From the NCBI GenBank assembly GCA_964036195.1, contig OZ038459.1:20829206-20893205 (forward strand): DNA of 64,000 nucleotides, read 5' to 3'. This DNA comes from Sphaerolaimus hirsutus (taxonomy: Eukaryota; Nematoda; Chromadorea; Monhysterida; Sphaerolaimidae). Below, in pieces: positions 43,201 to 53,113 of this stretch; position 1 is the stretch's first letter; each line of letters begins with the position of its first letter. Below the pieces are notes generated by a model, which worked only from the letters and a program-made list of their open reading frames with translations, was not told the origin of the DNA and did not search any database. The translations under genes and the position numbers were made by a program.

Positions 43201-46200
43201 TCGTTGAACAGGTCCACATGCCGCAATTCCTCTGCGCCGCTAGACATCTTCACGTGTCTCATGTGATGCAGACACAGATGGATGTCCAACGCACCGATGT
43301 CTCTCGCAGTGTCGCTATCACTCCCTTGGCTTGGGTTGGACCTGTCGCTGGGAAACTCCGCCTCCTTGCTGTCTTCATGTTCGGGGGTGGTTGCCACGGC
43401 GGCTTTGGTTGCGGGATGTTTGCTCGCTGTTGGTGCCTTTCGTGTGCCTTTTGCGCAACTGAATTTTGAAAACACATTGGTGACCGCGATCGGAATCTTC
43501 AAATTACAGGCACAGTTGCAGCTCAGAACAAGAACGAGTCTTTTTTACGAAAACACACAATTTACAAACAATCTATTTTTTTGGTTTTTGAAACTTTTGG
43601 ATTTGCAAACATGACGTTGTGTCTGTGGGGAAGCGGTACTAAGCCCAAAAGGTAAATTGGTCTGACTGTAAACACTACACACCATGCAGTCTCATCACAT
43701 TTCAGCTGTGTTTTACCAATGTCCGAGTGCCCTGAGTTTGTGCCTCCGGCTGCAACACTACCCTCGCTGGCGCTCATTGGCTGTGTAAAACAAAAATTTC
43801 CAACATAACTGGCCACTCGCACCTAATGAACTGAACCAAAACATAATCACTGCATTGACTGCCACCTTGAGTGTCGCCCAGAGCGTGGGCACGAAAGTGG
43901 GCGGAGCTTGCGGGTTCCTGGTTGCCCGCGCATTGGGCACGGGTCTGAGGCGCAAGTGCAGCTGGTGGGGGGCGCCCCCTTGGGCCAGCTGCGTGCACTT
44001 GGCAACCAGCCGGGCGACTGTGTTGCCCAGCACAGATTGCCCGTCGCCCGACTGCGCTGCCCGATGACCCGATTCCAGTGTGCTCTTTGGCTGGATGTTG
44101 GTCTGGCTGTCCATCACTCTGCAAGGCAGAAGTATTGTTAGCCTCGGTTGCGGAAATGTATTTGGCTATTTTTACTCAAAAATATGTATGCTCAGGTTGA
44201 CCTAGACCCTAACTTTTTCTTATCCTCCTAAAAAGCACTATTGCTGGCTTACGCCTTCAAGCCTAGATTTCATTTCACTTTACGTTTTCTGTACTTGGGG
44301 TGAGTAAAAATAAAATACTGTACGTTAAAGTTTGCATTGAAAAAATTTTCAGATCTTTTAACAAATCTGATGCACGACCAGGGTTGGCAAAATCTCAGAA
44401 AAGAATAAAAATAAAATAAAAATAAAATGGAAAATTGAAGAATAAAATAAAATAAAATTAAATCGAAAATTTCAATTAAAAATAAAAATTGTATAAAAAT
44501 TCGAATTTTTGTAAAAAAAATTTCTGTTGTTTATAGTTCAACCTGTTCATTTGCGGAGCTGGGGCAGTCCCAAGCCATGAAGAGTGTCAAAATGTCATAT
44601 GAAATGGAATGGAAAGTGAATTTTCATGAAAATGTTAAGTAAAGTGTCAATTGTCATGACAAATATAAATTTAAGTGGAAACTGTAAAGAAAATTGTATC
44701 CAAATCTTATCTTTTGTATCGAAATCTTGTTGTTTTTGTAATTAAATCTTATGTGAACATTTACGTACAAAAACATAAGATTTGGATACCAAAATATCAG
44801 GTTTGGATACCAAAACGTAAGATTCAGATACACCATTTACACTCTGCACAATATTTGTCATGACAATTATACTTTGCTTGACATTTGAGATGCCAATCGA
44901 CTCTTTACTACATTTGTCATGACAATTGACACTTTGCATGATGTTTTACAAATGCGCCCAGCACACTTCAGTAATCCTTCTACTGAAAATGCAAACCATT
45001 CTTATCGATAATTGTAACTTAACACTTGCAACTAGCCAACAATACCGCATGCATGCAACTTTTGCAAAGTAATGGAAATGTTTGTCACATGTTTTTCACG
45101 TTAAGGTCTAATTATCACATTTTTCTGACCTTGCATGCAAGATACTGATTTTTTGTAAAATTTCAGTAAAAGTTTTGTAAAATTTCTGTAAAATGGTCCA
45201 TTTTTATTATTTTATTATTATTTTGGAATAAAATAAAATAAAATGAAATGAAACAAAAATAAAATTAAAATAAAATACATTTTTATACAATTTTTATACA
45301 ATTTGTATACAAATGATATTTATAAAACCAACCCTGTGCACAACTCATTCAAAAAAACTTGAAAATTATTCTTAATGAGGGTTGGTTTAAGTAAAATTCT
45401 TTTTACTAAAATTGTAGTGAAATTGTACAAAAATTGTATTTTATTTTATTCTTCAATTTTACACTTTATTTTGATTTTATTCAGCAATTTTCCATTTTAT
45501 TATTATTTTTATTGTATTTTTTATTTTAGTTGGTGACCAGGATTGGTTTGAGTAACATTATTTTTACAAAAATTGTAGTAAAATTGTAAAAAATTGTATT
45601 TTTTCCAATTTTATTCATGTTTCATTTCATTTTATATTATTCTTCAAATTTCCATTTTATATTTTTCTGAGATATTGCCAACACTGTTCAAAATCACTCA
45701 AAACCTTCAAAACACACCGACCTCGTGTGAAGTGGGGTGGGCGGGGGCAGGGGGCAGTGCAGCGCCCTGTTAACCCTCTTCATACGCACGCAGCTGGCGC
45801 TGTGCTTGCCCGCCGCCCCCGTGCCAACCGCCTTGGGTGCGGCCATTTGCCGCGCGCTCGTTTTGATGTGCTTCACCTGTAACAACGTCAGTGTTTGGTG
45901 CTTACATTCTTTCAGTGAGAGTTTTCCCCCCTTTGGCCCCTATTGCCCCTTATGGCAAGTTGGCAGCCGGCCAAAATATTTGAAATTGCTATAAATAAAA
46001 AATGAAAAAGGCTAAAAAATTCTTCACTTTAGGTAGAGGAAAGTAAAGATGAAGGTGAAAATTAGCAATCTGGTGGAAATGTTAGCGATTTTATACAAAA
46101 ATTGGATGATATCCGTACATGTACAATACGCAACTGGTAACTTGGATGTGGGCCAACTTGCCATATATTTATGACCCGATCCGCGATAAATACCGCGAAT

Positions 46201-47809
46201 TTGTGAAATTTGTCCAAAAACATTTTTGTGATTTCCGTTGCTAAAAATTCACACGGCCCCAGCCCAGATGAAATCCAACTGTCCTAAATAATTTACGGTA
46301 CAAATCTCTCCAAAAATCGCTCAGTATAATCATAGACATTCAAATAAACATCGGCTACCCCTACTTCTTGTAATATGTTCATCCTTCTCCACTCACCCTC
46401 AGCGGTGTGTTGAGCGGCTTCCGCTGGGTGTATCTTGGGTGGACGCCCTTGTCGGGGGCGTCGGCGAGCACGGCGTCGCTCTCGTCGTCGCTGCTCACCT
46501 CGGCCAGCCGGCCGTAGAACTCGGTGCCGCTGCTCTGGCACAATTCGCCCACCTGCGGGTGGGTGTGTGACTGGGTCATGGATAGTGATGGAACGGAATC
46601 TTGACGCCCTGGTGCTAATTGAGGGTGAGAGAGAGAGTGACCCGTGGAGCTATTGGTGTCTGGCGGCGCCATTTTTCCTGGCGATTTCCCCTTTCTAGTG
46701 TGATTTATGGCGCCAATTATCATAGGCGGCTCTTCTTTCAGCGACGCCAGTGTGCCAGTCACCAATGTTCGATTGCAACTTTTCCCATCCCTAGTCTGGC
46801 GCGAACGCATGCGAGCGGGGAGGGTGCGCTCGCCTGGTCCACGTTTCCGCAGTAGTCGTAGAGCTGATGAAAGTTGGCGGGTCTGGCGACGAGGCTGCAG
46901 GTGCTGGGCGTGGTGCTGCTGCACACGCTCGGGGTGGCCGCCGTGCCGCTCGGGTCGCTCTTGCACGTGGCCGCCGTGCCGCTCGGGTCGCTCTTGCACG
47001 TGGCCGCGCTGGCGCACGTGGACGCACTCAGCGCGTTCCACGACCCCACCACGCTGGTGCGGTCGTCGCGCCACGTCGATGCCAGTTCCTGCGGGTGCGT
47101 CGGCTCTTGAAGTACACCTACGTATTTTTCAAATCACATTTTCCAGAGCTTTTGTCTTCCCATCATCACAAACGTAGGGTTGGGAGGGAAGCCGACCCGA
47201 GCCGACCCGGCCCGACCCGACCCGAACCGTCCTGACCCGACCCGCCCGACTCAACCCCATCCGATACGAACACGATCCTGGTTCTGGGAACATTTTTGGA
47301 ACCGATACCCGATACCTGACTCGAATGTTCTTGTAATTGATACCGAATACCCAACCAAACCCAAAAACATTGAAATTCCCTATTAGGGATGGCCAGCGCT
47401 TTTAAAAACACGCCGCTTTTTAAAAAAGCCCGTTTCCCAGCGTTCTTTTTGCCAATGTCTTAACATTTTTTGAAGATCGCGTTTAAAAAAAGCGGGGCCG
47501 TTCAAAAAAGCGGAGCCGTTGAAAAGAGCGCTTTTTTCCACCCCTATTCCCAACCCTACAACCGACCTGTTCCCAATCGAGTGCTGGCGCACTGGTTCGC
47601 TGCCTGGCTTTCATGGGCGAGCCCACGATGTCCAACATGTCGGCGGGCGTCTCCTCCCACGAGCTGTTCAAGCGCGACTCGTCCCGGCCGCTCTTGTGTT
47701 TGTTGTCGTCATTCTGCTTGACGCTGTGCTGCTGTTTGTCAGAACTACGCGCGGGACTGGCCATCGGCTGTTGGCCGGCGGCCGCGCGCCAGAATTTCGA
47801 CATTTTCCG
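40171..47809 (-). CDS. Unknown multi-exon protein, about 752 residues visible
   Basis: Eleven minus-strand exons join in phase: 47567-47809, 46834-47088, 46397-46552, 45722-45876, 43866-44118, 43120-43496, 42455-42575, 42063-42324, 41035-41294, 40824-40931, 40171-40239 (2259 nt). Exons are GC-rich with G/C third positions, unlike the AT-rich introns. The product is hydrophilic, rich in Ser, Thr, Ala and charged residues. It has a duplicated CKSDPSGTAAT segment, an acidic SSDDESDAV patch, scattered cysteines and no clear membrane segment. I recognise no domain. The true start may be further upstream (candidate exon 48503-48595, phase mismatch). It lies head-to-tail with the lectin/PAN gene, whose first exon is 1.2 kb downstream. 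Confidence 0.55.
40824..40931 (-). CDS. Unknown gene exon (CFVWRERDPLLD)
   Basis: 108 nt, phase 0 to 0, acceptor TTATCAG/TGT, donor CCG/GTTTGT. Two cysteines and an acidic Thr-rich end (DNTTDTQSTP). Confidence 0.55.
41035..41294 (-). CDS. Unknown gene exon with SGTGRSGTGRSGIGQSGT repeat
   Basis: 260 nt, phase 1 to 0, acceptor CACGCAG/GC, donor AAT/GTGAGT. Encodes SSCVYSTDG, a Gly/Ser/Arg repeat of about 18 residues, then DRNWYCSSAGEDF and FTWPKYGAILDGDN. Confidence 0.6.
42063..42324 (-). CDS. Unknown gene exon (WGADTVFEPLDDG)
   Basis: 262 nt, phase 0 to 1, acceptor GGCTCAG/AAG, donor CAGA/GTGAGT. All three minus frames are nearly open because GC is very high. I chose the one with G/C-ending codons and a natural residue mix. 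Confidence 0.55.
42455..42575 (-). CDS. Unknown gene exon (RHWRRAGANGG)
   Basis: 121 nt, phase 2 to 0, acceptor GAACAG/A, donor TCC/GTGGTT (weak). A second acceptor (TTACAG before GGAAAG) would lengthen it but breaks phase with the upstream exon. Confidence 0.45.
42886..43085. repeat. MITE with CAGTCCCAAGCCCTG ends and TGTCAATTG units
   Basis: Left GGCAGTCCCAAGCCCTG and right CAGGGCTTGGAATTGCC are inverted. The interior has GACACTTTACAT / ATGTAAAGTG-type pieces. Relatives: 17820-18090, 44560-44955, 63025-63214. Confidence 0.65.
43120..43496 (-). CDS. Unknown gene exon (longest, 125 codons)
   Basis: 377 nt, phase 0 to 2, acceptor TTTGAAG/ATT, donor ACCAG/GTTGGG. Encodes IPIAVTNVFSKFSC, a Lys/Ala/Pro/Ser-rich stretch, then DIHLCLHHMRHVKMSSGAEE and AERWWRTR. 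A later acceptor (ATTCAG/T) is possible. Confidence 0.55.
43866..44118 (-). CDS. Unknown gene exon (VMDSQTNIQPKS)
   Basis: 253 nt, phase 2 to 0, acceptor CTTGCAG/A, donor AAG/GTGGCA. Polar, with LRLRPVPNAR and two cysteines or fewer. Confidence 0.6.
44380..45335. mobile_element. hAT-like AT-rich MITE (CAGGGTTGG ends)
   Basis: Ends CAGGGTTGGCAAAATC and CCAACCCTG; 8-bp duplication TGCACGAC / TGCACAAC (7 of 8; 44372-44379, 45336-45343). Contains a nested CAGTCCCAAGCC-type MITE at about 44560-44955. A partial relative follows at 45375-45690. Confidence 0.75.
45722..45876 (-). CDS. Unknown gene exon (VKHIKTSARQMAAPK)
   Basis: 155 nt, phase 0 to 2, acceptor TTACAG/GTG, donor GAG/GTCGGT. Basic, Ala-rich, ending in a Pro-rich CPLPPPTPLHT stretch. 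Confidence 0.6.
46397..46552 (-). CDS. Unknown gene exon (acidic SSDDESDAVL)
   Basis: 156 nt, 52 codons, phase 0 to 0, acceptor CCCGCAG/GTG, strong donor AGG/GTGAGT. Encodes VGELCQSSGTEFYGRLAEVS, the acidic patch, then DKGVHPRYTQRKPL. Confidence 0.65.
46834..47088 (-). CDS. Unknown gene exon with duplicated CKSDPSGTAAT
   Basis: 255 nt, 85 codons, phase 0 to 0. Contains a perfect tandem duplication of a 33-nt stretch (two CKSDPSGTAAT units) and ends FHQLYDYCGNVDQ. The donor is read as CAG/GCGAGC (GC type). A GT donor 36 bases on (TGC/GTTCGC) also keeps phase, so the 3' edge is uncertain. Confidence 0.55.
47171..47559. mobile_element. MITE with GACCCGACCC core, interrupted by AAAAAGCGG-core element
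   Basis: Outer ends TAGGGTTGGGA and TCCCAACCCTA; the core is degenerate GACCCGA. From about 47386 to 47547 a second element (TAGGGATGG ... CCACCCCTA) with TTTAAAAAAGCGG-type units interrupts it. A half of the same outer family, with GAACCGGAACC core, ends at 61394. Confidence 0.55.
47567..47809 (-). CDS. Unknown gene exon (MSKFWRAAAGQQPM)
   Basis: 243 nt, 81 codons, phase 0 to 0, acceptor TTCGCAG/CGG, donor CAG/GTCGGT. An ATG at 47803 could be the true start of the protein, in which case the upstream AG is irrelevant. Polar, with SSDKQQHSVKQNDDNKHKSG and ADMLDIVGSPMKAR. Confidence 0.6.
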
Positions 47810-48046
47810 CTGCGAATTTTGAAGGTGTTTGCAGTTGTGTTGTGTCGGCGTGTGTTTTCAGCCTACACGTGAGCAGGCAATGGAGTGATCAATGGCAAAA
47901 ACACACATTTTGAATACAAAACTCGGAGTTTCTGTTGTTTTTTCACACTGAAACACGGAAACTGAACATTTTTGAAAAACTCAAAACCATTAAGATGCGA
48001 AAACATCTCAATAGATTCTTTCATTGGCAGAATGGCTGCACTTTAC

Positions 48047-48446
48047 TACCGTATTTCCTCGAAATACCCCCGGGGGGTTTATTTTTTCAGAGTGAGAATT
48101 TTGAGGGGGGGTAAACGAGGGGGGGTTTATTATTGCGCCAGAAATTTTTTGAAAACCAAGTACTAAATTGTAAATGCAACAAAAATCGCCATTTATAAGA
48201 CTCTAACGACTTGTATAATTGTGTAGACATATTATCACTGTTCTCACATAACAGAGTCATCGTTTTTAACGTGTGTTTTGCATTACCCAGATGACAAACC
48301 GCAGCCTTTGTCATTTACGTTCTCTATACACTAAATTGGGGGGGGGTATTTCGAGGGGGGGGTTATAAGTTCATAGTGTCCATTTTGAGAGGGGTTTTTC
48401 GAGGGGGGGTATTAAGAGGGAGGGAGTATTTCGAGGAAATACGGTA
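48047..48446. mobile_element. TACCGTATT-family MITE (copy)
   Basis: Ends TACCGTATTTCCTCGAAATA and TTTCGAGGAAATACGGTA; 400 bp; G-runs and a unique centre. Confidence 0.8.
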
Positions 48447-48502
48447 TACTATTTTCACAGCAGTGCCCAAAAAAATTCACCTAAAATAACACCAACACAA
48501 AC

Positions 48503-48595
48503 CTCTCAGTTTCTCCAGTGGGTTCTTATCCCTTTTCACTTGTCCGACCGCTGGAATGTCCAGCCGCACCTTGGTCTGGCTGCACTCGCTGCCCG
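48503..48595 (-). CDS. Candidate upstream exon of the unknown gene
   Basis: 93 nt, acceptor TTGCAG/CG, donor GAGAG/GTTTGT, one open frame (GSECSQTKVRLDIPAVGQVK). Its phase does not match the next exon found (47567-47809), so either a small exon is missing or it belongs elsewhere. Confidence 0.4.
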
Positions 48596-48737
48596 CTGCA
48601 ATTTGGTTTCGCACTTGAAAAATGATTATGCAGTCCACTGAGCCGCGTTTAGACACTTTTATTTCATGGCATTGGATGTTGCTGTGTGAAGTGATTGTCT
48701 GTTGTGAGCAAACTGTACGCTGTGTAGTGGAGGGAAG

Positions 48738-50685
48738 CAGAGTTGTTAAAAATACTGAACTTTTTTCAAAGTAAACGTAAACGTAAAGTATTTATTTTTT
48801 ACTCAACCCTGAGTACAGAAAACGTAAAGTATTTTTAAAATACTTTTACGCTGCGTAAAACGTGAGTAAACGTAAATACCCTTATTTTTACACAGGGAAA
48901 AGCTAGTATTTTTCCAATTTGTACTCAGAATAACATAAAGGTGAGTAGAGCAAACGTGGAAGTCATCGCTTACCCTACCCGTCGCAACCTTATGTCAGAT
49001 ATTTTACGTTTTTACTAATTTTACTAGTTTCCGTTTTTTACCACAAAATATGCCACTTGTCGAATCGCTGCGGCGTAGAATTGTAGTTTCCGGTCCCTTT
49101 GCGCTAAATGTGTGCGTAATTAAATAAATGGTTGTTTTAATGGTACGGGGATTTTACACGCAAATCAGGAACAGCACCAGTACCCCTTGGGGTCCTGGCA
49201 AGTTCCCGAGGACGGACACGGCAACTTACCAATCCCTTTCGTAATTGCAGCCGGCGTTTTACTTCAATTAGTCGTTAATAAAATCAAAAGTAAGCAATTA
49301 ATAAAATCAAATTAAAATTCAAAGCAGTTAGTATGCTTCAGGGGGACCAAGTTGATTTTCACGGGAACTTTATTAAGCGATTTAGTCAGAGTCAATTCAC
49401 AATAGCACAAGTAAGTCGTAAAACCTCTAGTGGGTGTAAAAAATGCAAAAATAAAATGAACTAATTAATGAAACGTAAATGTAATTAATCTAACGTAATT
49501 AAATATAATTAAAATATCTCAGTGGTGAGTGTCATAAACTGGGCTTTTATTCAACAGTTACGGTACAATTCAGAACAGGTGGTGTGACACTATGTTATCA
49601 CCCCGCGCCGCTTTAGGTAAAATATTTTATAGCGCGCCCGACCAAGGCCACTGAAAAGAATGCTCATTGCGGGGGTTTACTCAAGGTTATTTCATTGCCG
49701 GGTAAGGGGTGGGAACTTCGGGCATGAGCACACGCTACAAAGACACTAGCACTTTTGAGTTCACCAATCACCCTAGGTGATGGGAATAATTAATTGGCAC
49801 AGCTGTGCTCTTCACTTCATGATGTGCTCTGCATGTGTCTTGTTGGCGCATGTTGATTGTAATTGATTTTTGCCACTTTCCCGCCCATCACCTGAGTAAA
49901 ATGCACCTGGTCGGGGAAGTTTCCGAATGTTATCTATTGGGGCGCCAAAGAGTGTTTTAACAAAGTGCACACCTTTAACTTAGCAAGAAATTTCAAAGCC
50001 TTTCTAGCCCATTTTCAGACACTACACCTTTTTGAACAAATATGTAAACTAATCAAAAATGGAAATTTGGAATAATCTGTCTAAAAGTACATTCGACAAA
50101 AATGGAAGTAATCACTTCAAATCTACTTGAATTAAATGCGGGTAGAAACAAATTTAATTAAGCAGAAGAAAATTCAAAACAATTAAAAAATGCATGGGGA
50201 TAATAACGTAATTAACGGAAAAGTTACTAATTAATTTCATGGCCGCAGTAGTTTCCATTCGGGCGTACCGTCCTGGAGCTGCAGCCTCGTTGGCGAATTG
50301 CAGTGCACAGCGAACCTCGCGTTCATTGTGACTTTCCTGTGCACTGCGGGTCTTCATTCGGTCACACATGGTCGTTTTCGAGTCGTTGGAGTGCCTGCAC
50401 AAAGTTATCGTTACGTTTTTACGCATGACTGACTAGCCATATTTCCACCTACAATCGATCATTGCCGCTGTGATTTTCACAGCTATTTCAATTCGTTTGA
50501 ATAGTTTTTGCTTGTTTCGCACCTCATCAATTTTTTCGGAATTACGTTTCCTGTACTTGCGTACTTTCAAAAAGTATTCAAAAAGTGAGTACCGGTATAT
50601 TTTTGGGAGGAAACGTAAACGTATTTACGCAGTACTCGAGTATACATAAAAGTCGAGTAAACGAAAATACGTTTTAACAACTATG
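48738..50685. mobile_element. hAT-like MITE (CAGAGTTGTTAAAA ends), split by about 1.5 kb
   Basis: Ends CAGAGTTGTTAAAAAT and TTTTAACAACTATG; duplication GAGGGAAG / GAGGGAAT (7 of 8; 48730-48737, 50686-50693). Both ends carry AAACGTAAACGTA repeats. About 49000-50520 is unrelated sequence without an ORF I can support, probably a nested insertion. Confidence 0.7.
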
Positions 50686-50693
50686 GAGGGAAT

Positions 50694-51170
50694 TCCCGAA
50701 GTATAGGCATGTATCGATTGTATGTATCCAATAAAAATACTTAGCCACTGTTTATTCATATTCCTATCCATTGAGCCCCTGCGAGGGTCAAAATCCTGGA
50801 GACCCCTGATCCAATGTCCAATAAGATACAATAAGGTAAACAAATCCTTCAACAAATGTATTGCTCGATGTGTTTCATTTCACATGCAGGACTGTGGAAT
50901 TGATTTGAACTGGAATGATACTTGAGCATTCATATCCCTTGAAAAATTCAAAAAATATGTTCTACTTATAGTACCGGTTTGAAAACACCTCATTGATATT
51001 CAGCAAAGATTACATTCAAAAGACAATGGATTCACATGCCTAGTCTCAAATATCATTTTGCACTGGCTTAAAGTACATTCTACTCCACCGGTGGATACAG
51101 AAACACTGACCACACTCAAGGCTAGATTTTTCTACCTCTTCGTACGTTACAAACAACGAATTAGTATTTT
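50694..51170. other. No gene seen
   Basis: Ordinary AT-rich sequence between two MITEs; no exon or RNA gene supported. Confidence 0.4.
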
Positions 51171-51918
51171 ACTGGGAGGGAGGTCAAAAAACTTTTGGCG
51201 AAATAATAAAACGCCCCTCGAAATACCCCCTCAAACTTTGCACTATGAAAAATAAACCCTCTGGGGGTATTTCGAGGAAATACAGTAGTTCAGTTCTACG
51301 ATTTTGTGGTNNNNNNNNNNNNNNNNNNNNNNNNNNNNNNNNNNNNNNNNNNNNNNNNNNNNNNNNNNNNNNNNNNNNNNNNNNNNNNNNNNNNNNNNNN
51401 NNNNNNNNNNNNNNNNNNNNNNNNNNNNNNNNNNNNNNNNNNNNNNNNNNNNNNNNNNNNNNNNNNNNNNNNNNNNNNNNNNNNNNNNNNNNNNNNNNNN
51501 NNNNNNNNNNTACACTGTTCTAACGTGACACCGACATTGTTTTAACGTTTTTTCTGCAGTACACTGAACACAAACTACAGTTATTGTCATGTACGTTCCC
51601 TTTACACTCAATTTGGGGGGGGGTTTTCGAGGGGGGGGGGTGATTGTTTCATAGTGGTCTCGAGAGGGGGGGGTCAATCGAGGGGGGGGGGGGGTATTTC
51701 AAGGGGGGGGGTATTTCGAGGAAATACGGTAAACAGTAATATAAATCATGTACATTGCATACATGACGTATTTATTATGTACATGACGTACATCATTCCG
51801 AAGGGGGGGGGGGTATTTCGAGGGGGGGGGGGTTTATTATTTCCCCAGCCCATTTTGAGGGGGGTTAATTCGAGGGGTGGGTTAATTCAAGGGGGGGATA
51901 ATTCGAGGTAATACGGTA
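51171..51918. repeat. Cluster of TACCGTATT-family fragments around the gap
   Basis: Three partial copies: one ending AATACAGTA at 51288, one right half ending at 51732 and one at 51735-51918, with very long G-runs. The G-runs and repeats probably caused the assembly gap. Confidence 0.6.
51311..51510. other. Assembly gap (200 N)
   Basis: Exactly 200 unknown bases, a conventional scaffold-gap size, so the true length is not known. Confidence 0.95.
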
Positions 51919-52200
51919 TGTACGTTTATTCAGATGGGATATGGTTGATTTCATTGTTAGGTGTAATGCCGCTGCAGTATACACATTATCACTGGTAGTA
52001 GTTTTCATTGGTTTTGTGGCAGTTTTAACCATAGCTGGCAAAAGTTATTTATGTTTGTACTCAAAATGATATGCGTACTCACTCACGTACTACATAAATA
52101 CATTTACCTTTCCTCCAGAAAAAAATACCAGTACTCATTTACTTGTGTACTTTTTAAAAATACGCGAGTACAGAAAATGTATATATTTTAAGTTTTTTGT

Positions 52201-52412
52201 ATTTCAAATCCTGGTGGGCGAGCTTTTAGCGCCTGGCCGTAGGATTTCCGTAAATAGAGTAGAACAGAAAAAGTTTGAGTGACCAGCACCTCGCACCGGT
52301 TTTTGTATTTCAAATGCTGGTGGGCGAGCTTTTAGCGCCTGGCCGTAGGATTTCCGTAAATAGAGTAGAACAGAAAAAGTTTGAGTGACCAGCACCTCGC
52401 ACCGGTTTAAGC
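52201..52412 (-). repeat. 106-bp tandem duplication in 3' repeat
   Basis: Two units with period 106. Each can pair TGCTGGT with ACCAGCA across about 80 bases, with a GGC-(GA)-GC...GC-GCC hairpin inside. No hammerhead core (CTGANGA ... GAAA) is present on either strand. Confidence 0.75.
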
Positions 52413-52783
52413 GTTTACCAGCTTAAATCTGTTTTCCGAAAATTCGTATGTATCCAAAACTTGTCTAATGAGAAAAAGGAAAATTTCAGAAGTGGAGTAC
52501 AGACTATGTACTTGACAAATATTGCGAGCACATAAGCACAAATTCTCTGTACCAACTCAGACCCTTCTAACAAAATTACCTCAATGCCGTTGGCGAAGCG
52601 CTTGGGCTTCTTGGCGGCCGGGGCGTCGTCTTGCGAGCCGTTCGGAGCCGATTTCTTCTGCTGGTTCTGCTGCCGGCCGTTGCGGTTGTTGAAACGTGCG
52701 GGCGGCGCCATGTCGTGAAATGAGCTAAGTTCCCTTGAACTTTTCGAAGCGATGTCGAATGGAGGAAGTAGTGACATGGGGCG

Positions 52784-52792
52784 CTTTTTATA
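52784..52792 (-). promoter_or_regulatory. TATA box, 3' repeat
   Basis: Minus-strand TATAAAAAG, same place as in the 5' repeat. Here it would drive transcription out into the flank toward 52 kb. Confidence 0.55.
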
Positions 52793-53113
52793 CGTTTCTA
52801 CACTGCGTTTTTTAATAGTTTTTATCTTTTCCGTTGCAGCACAACAGGCGGCGGCTGAGCCCTTTTATCTGATTGAGTGCGATTTGGCTACGCTGAGCGG
52901 GATTAGTGCAGCGTAGCGTTTCGCGTGAGATTAGGTTGGCTTTGTTTGATGGGTTTTTTGATAGTGGTGCGTGTGTGGGGTCGATTTATTAGTGTGGGTC
53001 ATTTCCGTTGTGTGTATAAAAATTGCTATGCGTACCAGGTGGTATATTTTGAAATTCGGGGGTAAAATAAATGAAGATTGTGTGGGTGTTGTGGCCCCCG
53101 ATTTCCGGTATGC

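Larger units (their letters stand above)
52196..53106 (-). repeat. LTR-like repeat, 3' copy
   Basis: Direct copy of 58910-59827. Contains two tandem 106-bp units (starting 52201 and 52307), ORF1 exon 1 sequence, a TATA box and the terminal CCCCCGATTTCC block. Confidence 0.85.

Noticed and set aside
43739-43791. Extra exon (PMSASEGSVAAGGTNSG) in the unknown gene
   Set aside because: Has an acceptor and a GT donor, but its phase fits neither the exon before nor after; direct joining of 43866 to 43496 is in phase.
46293-47235. Several long overlapping frames on both strands near 46.4-47.2 kb
   Set aside because: High GC removes stops in all frames; only the minus-frame exons with splice sites and matching phase were kept.
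49000-50520. Possible LTR or gene inside the split MITE, including a 90-codon minus frame at 50154-50426
   Set aside because: No paired terminal repeats, primer site or splice-consistent exon could be shown.
52201-52412. Hammerhead ribozyme in the terminal repeat
   Set aside because: No CTGANGA plus GAAA core on either strand; only a GTGCTGGTCACTC stretch, which does not fit.
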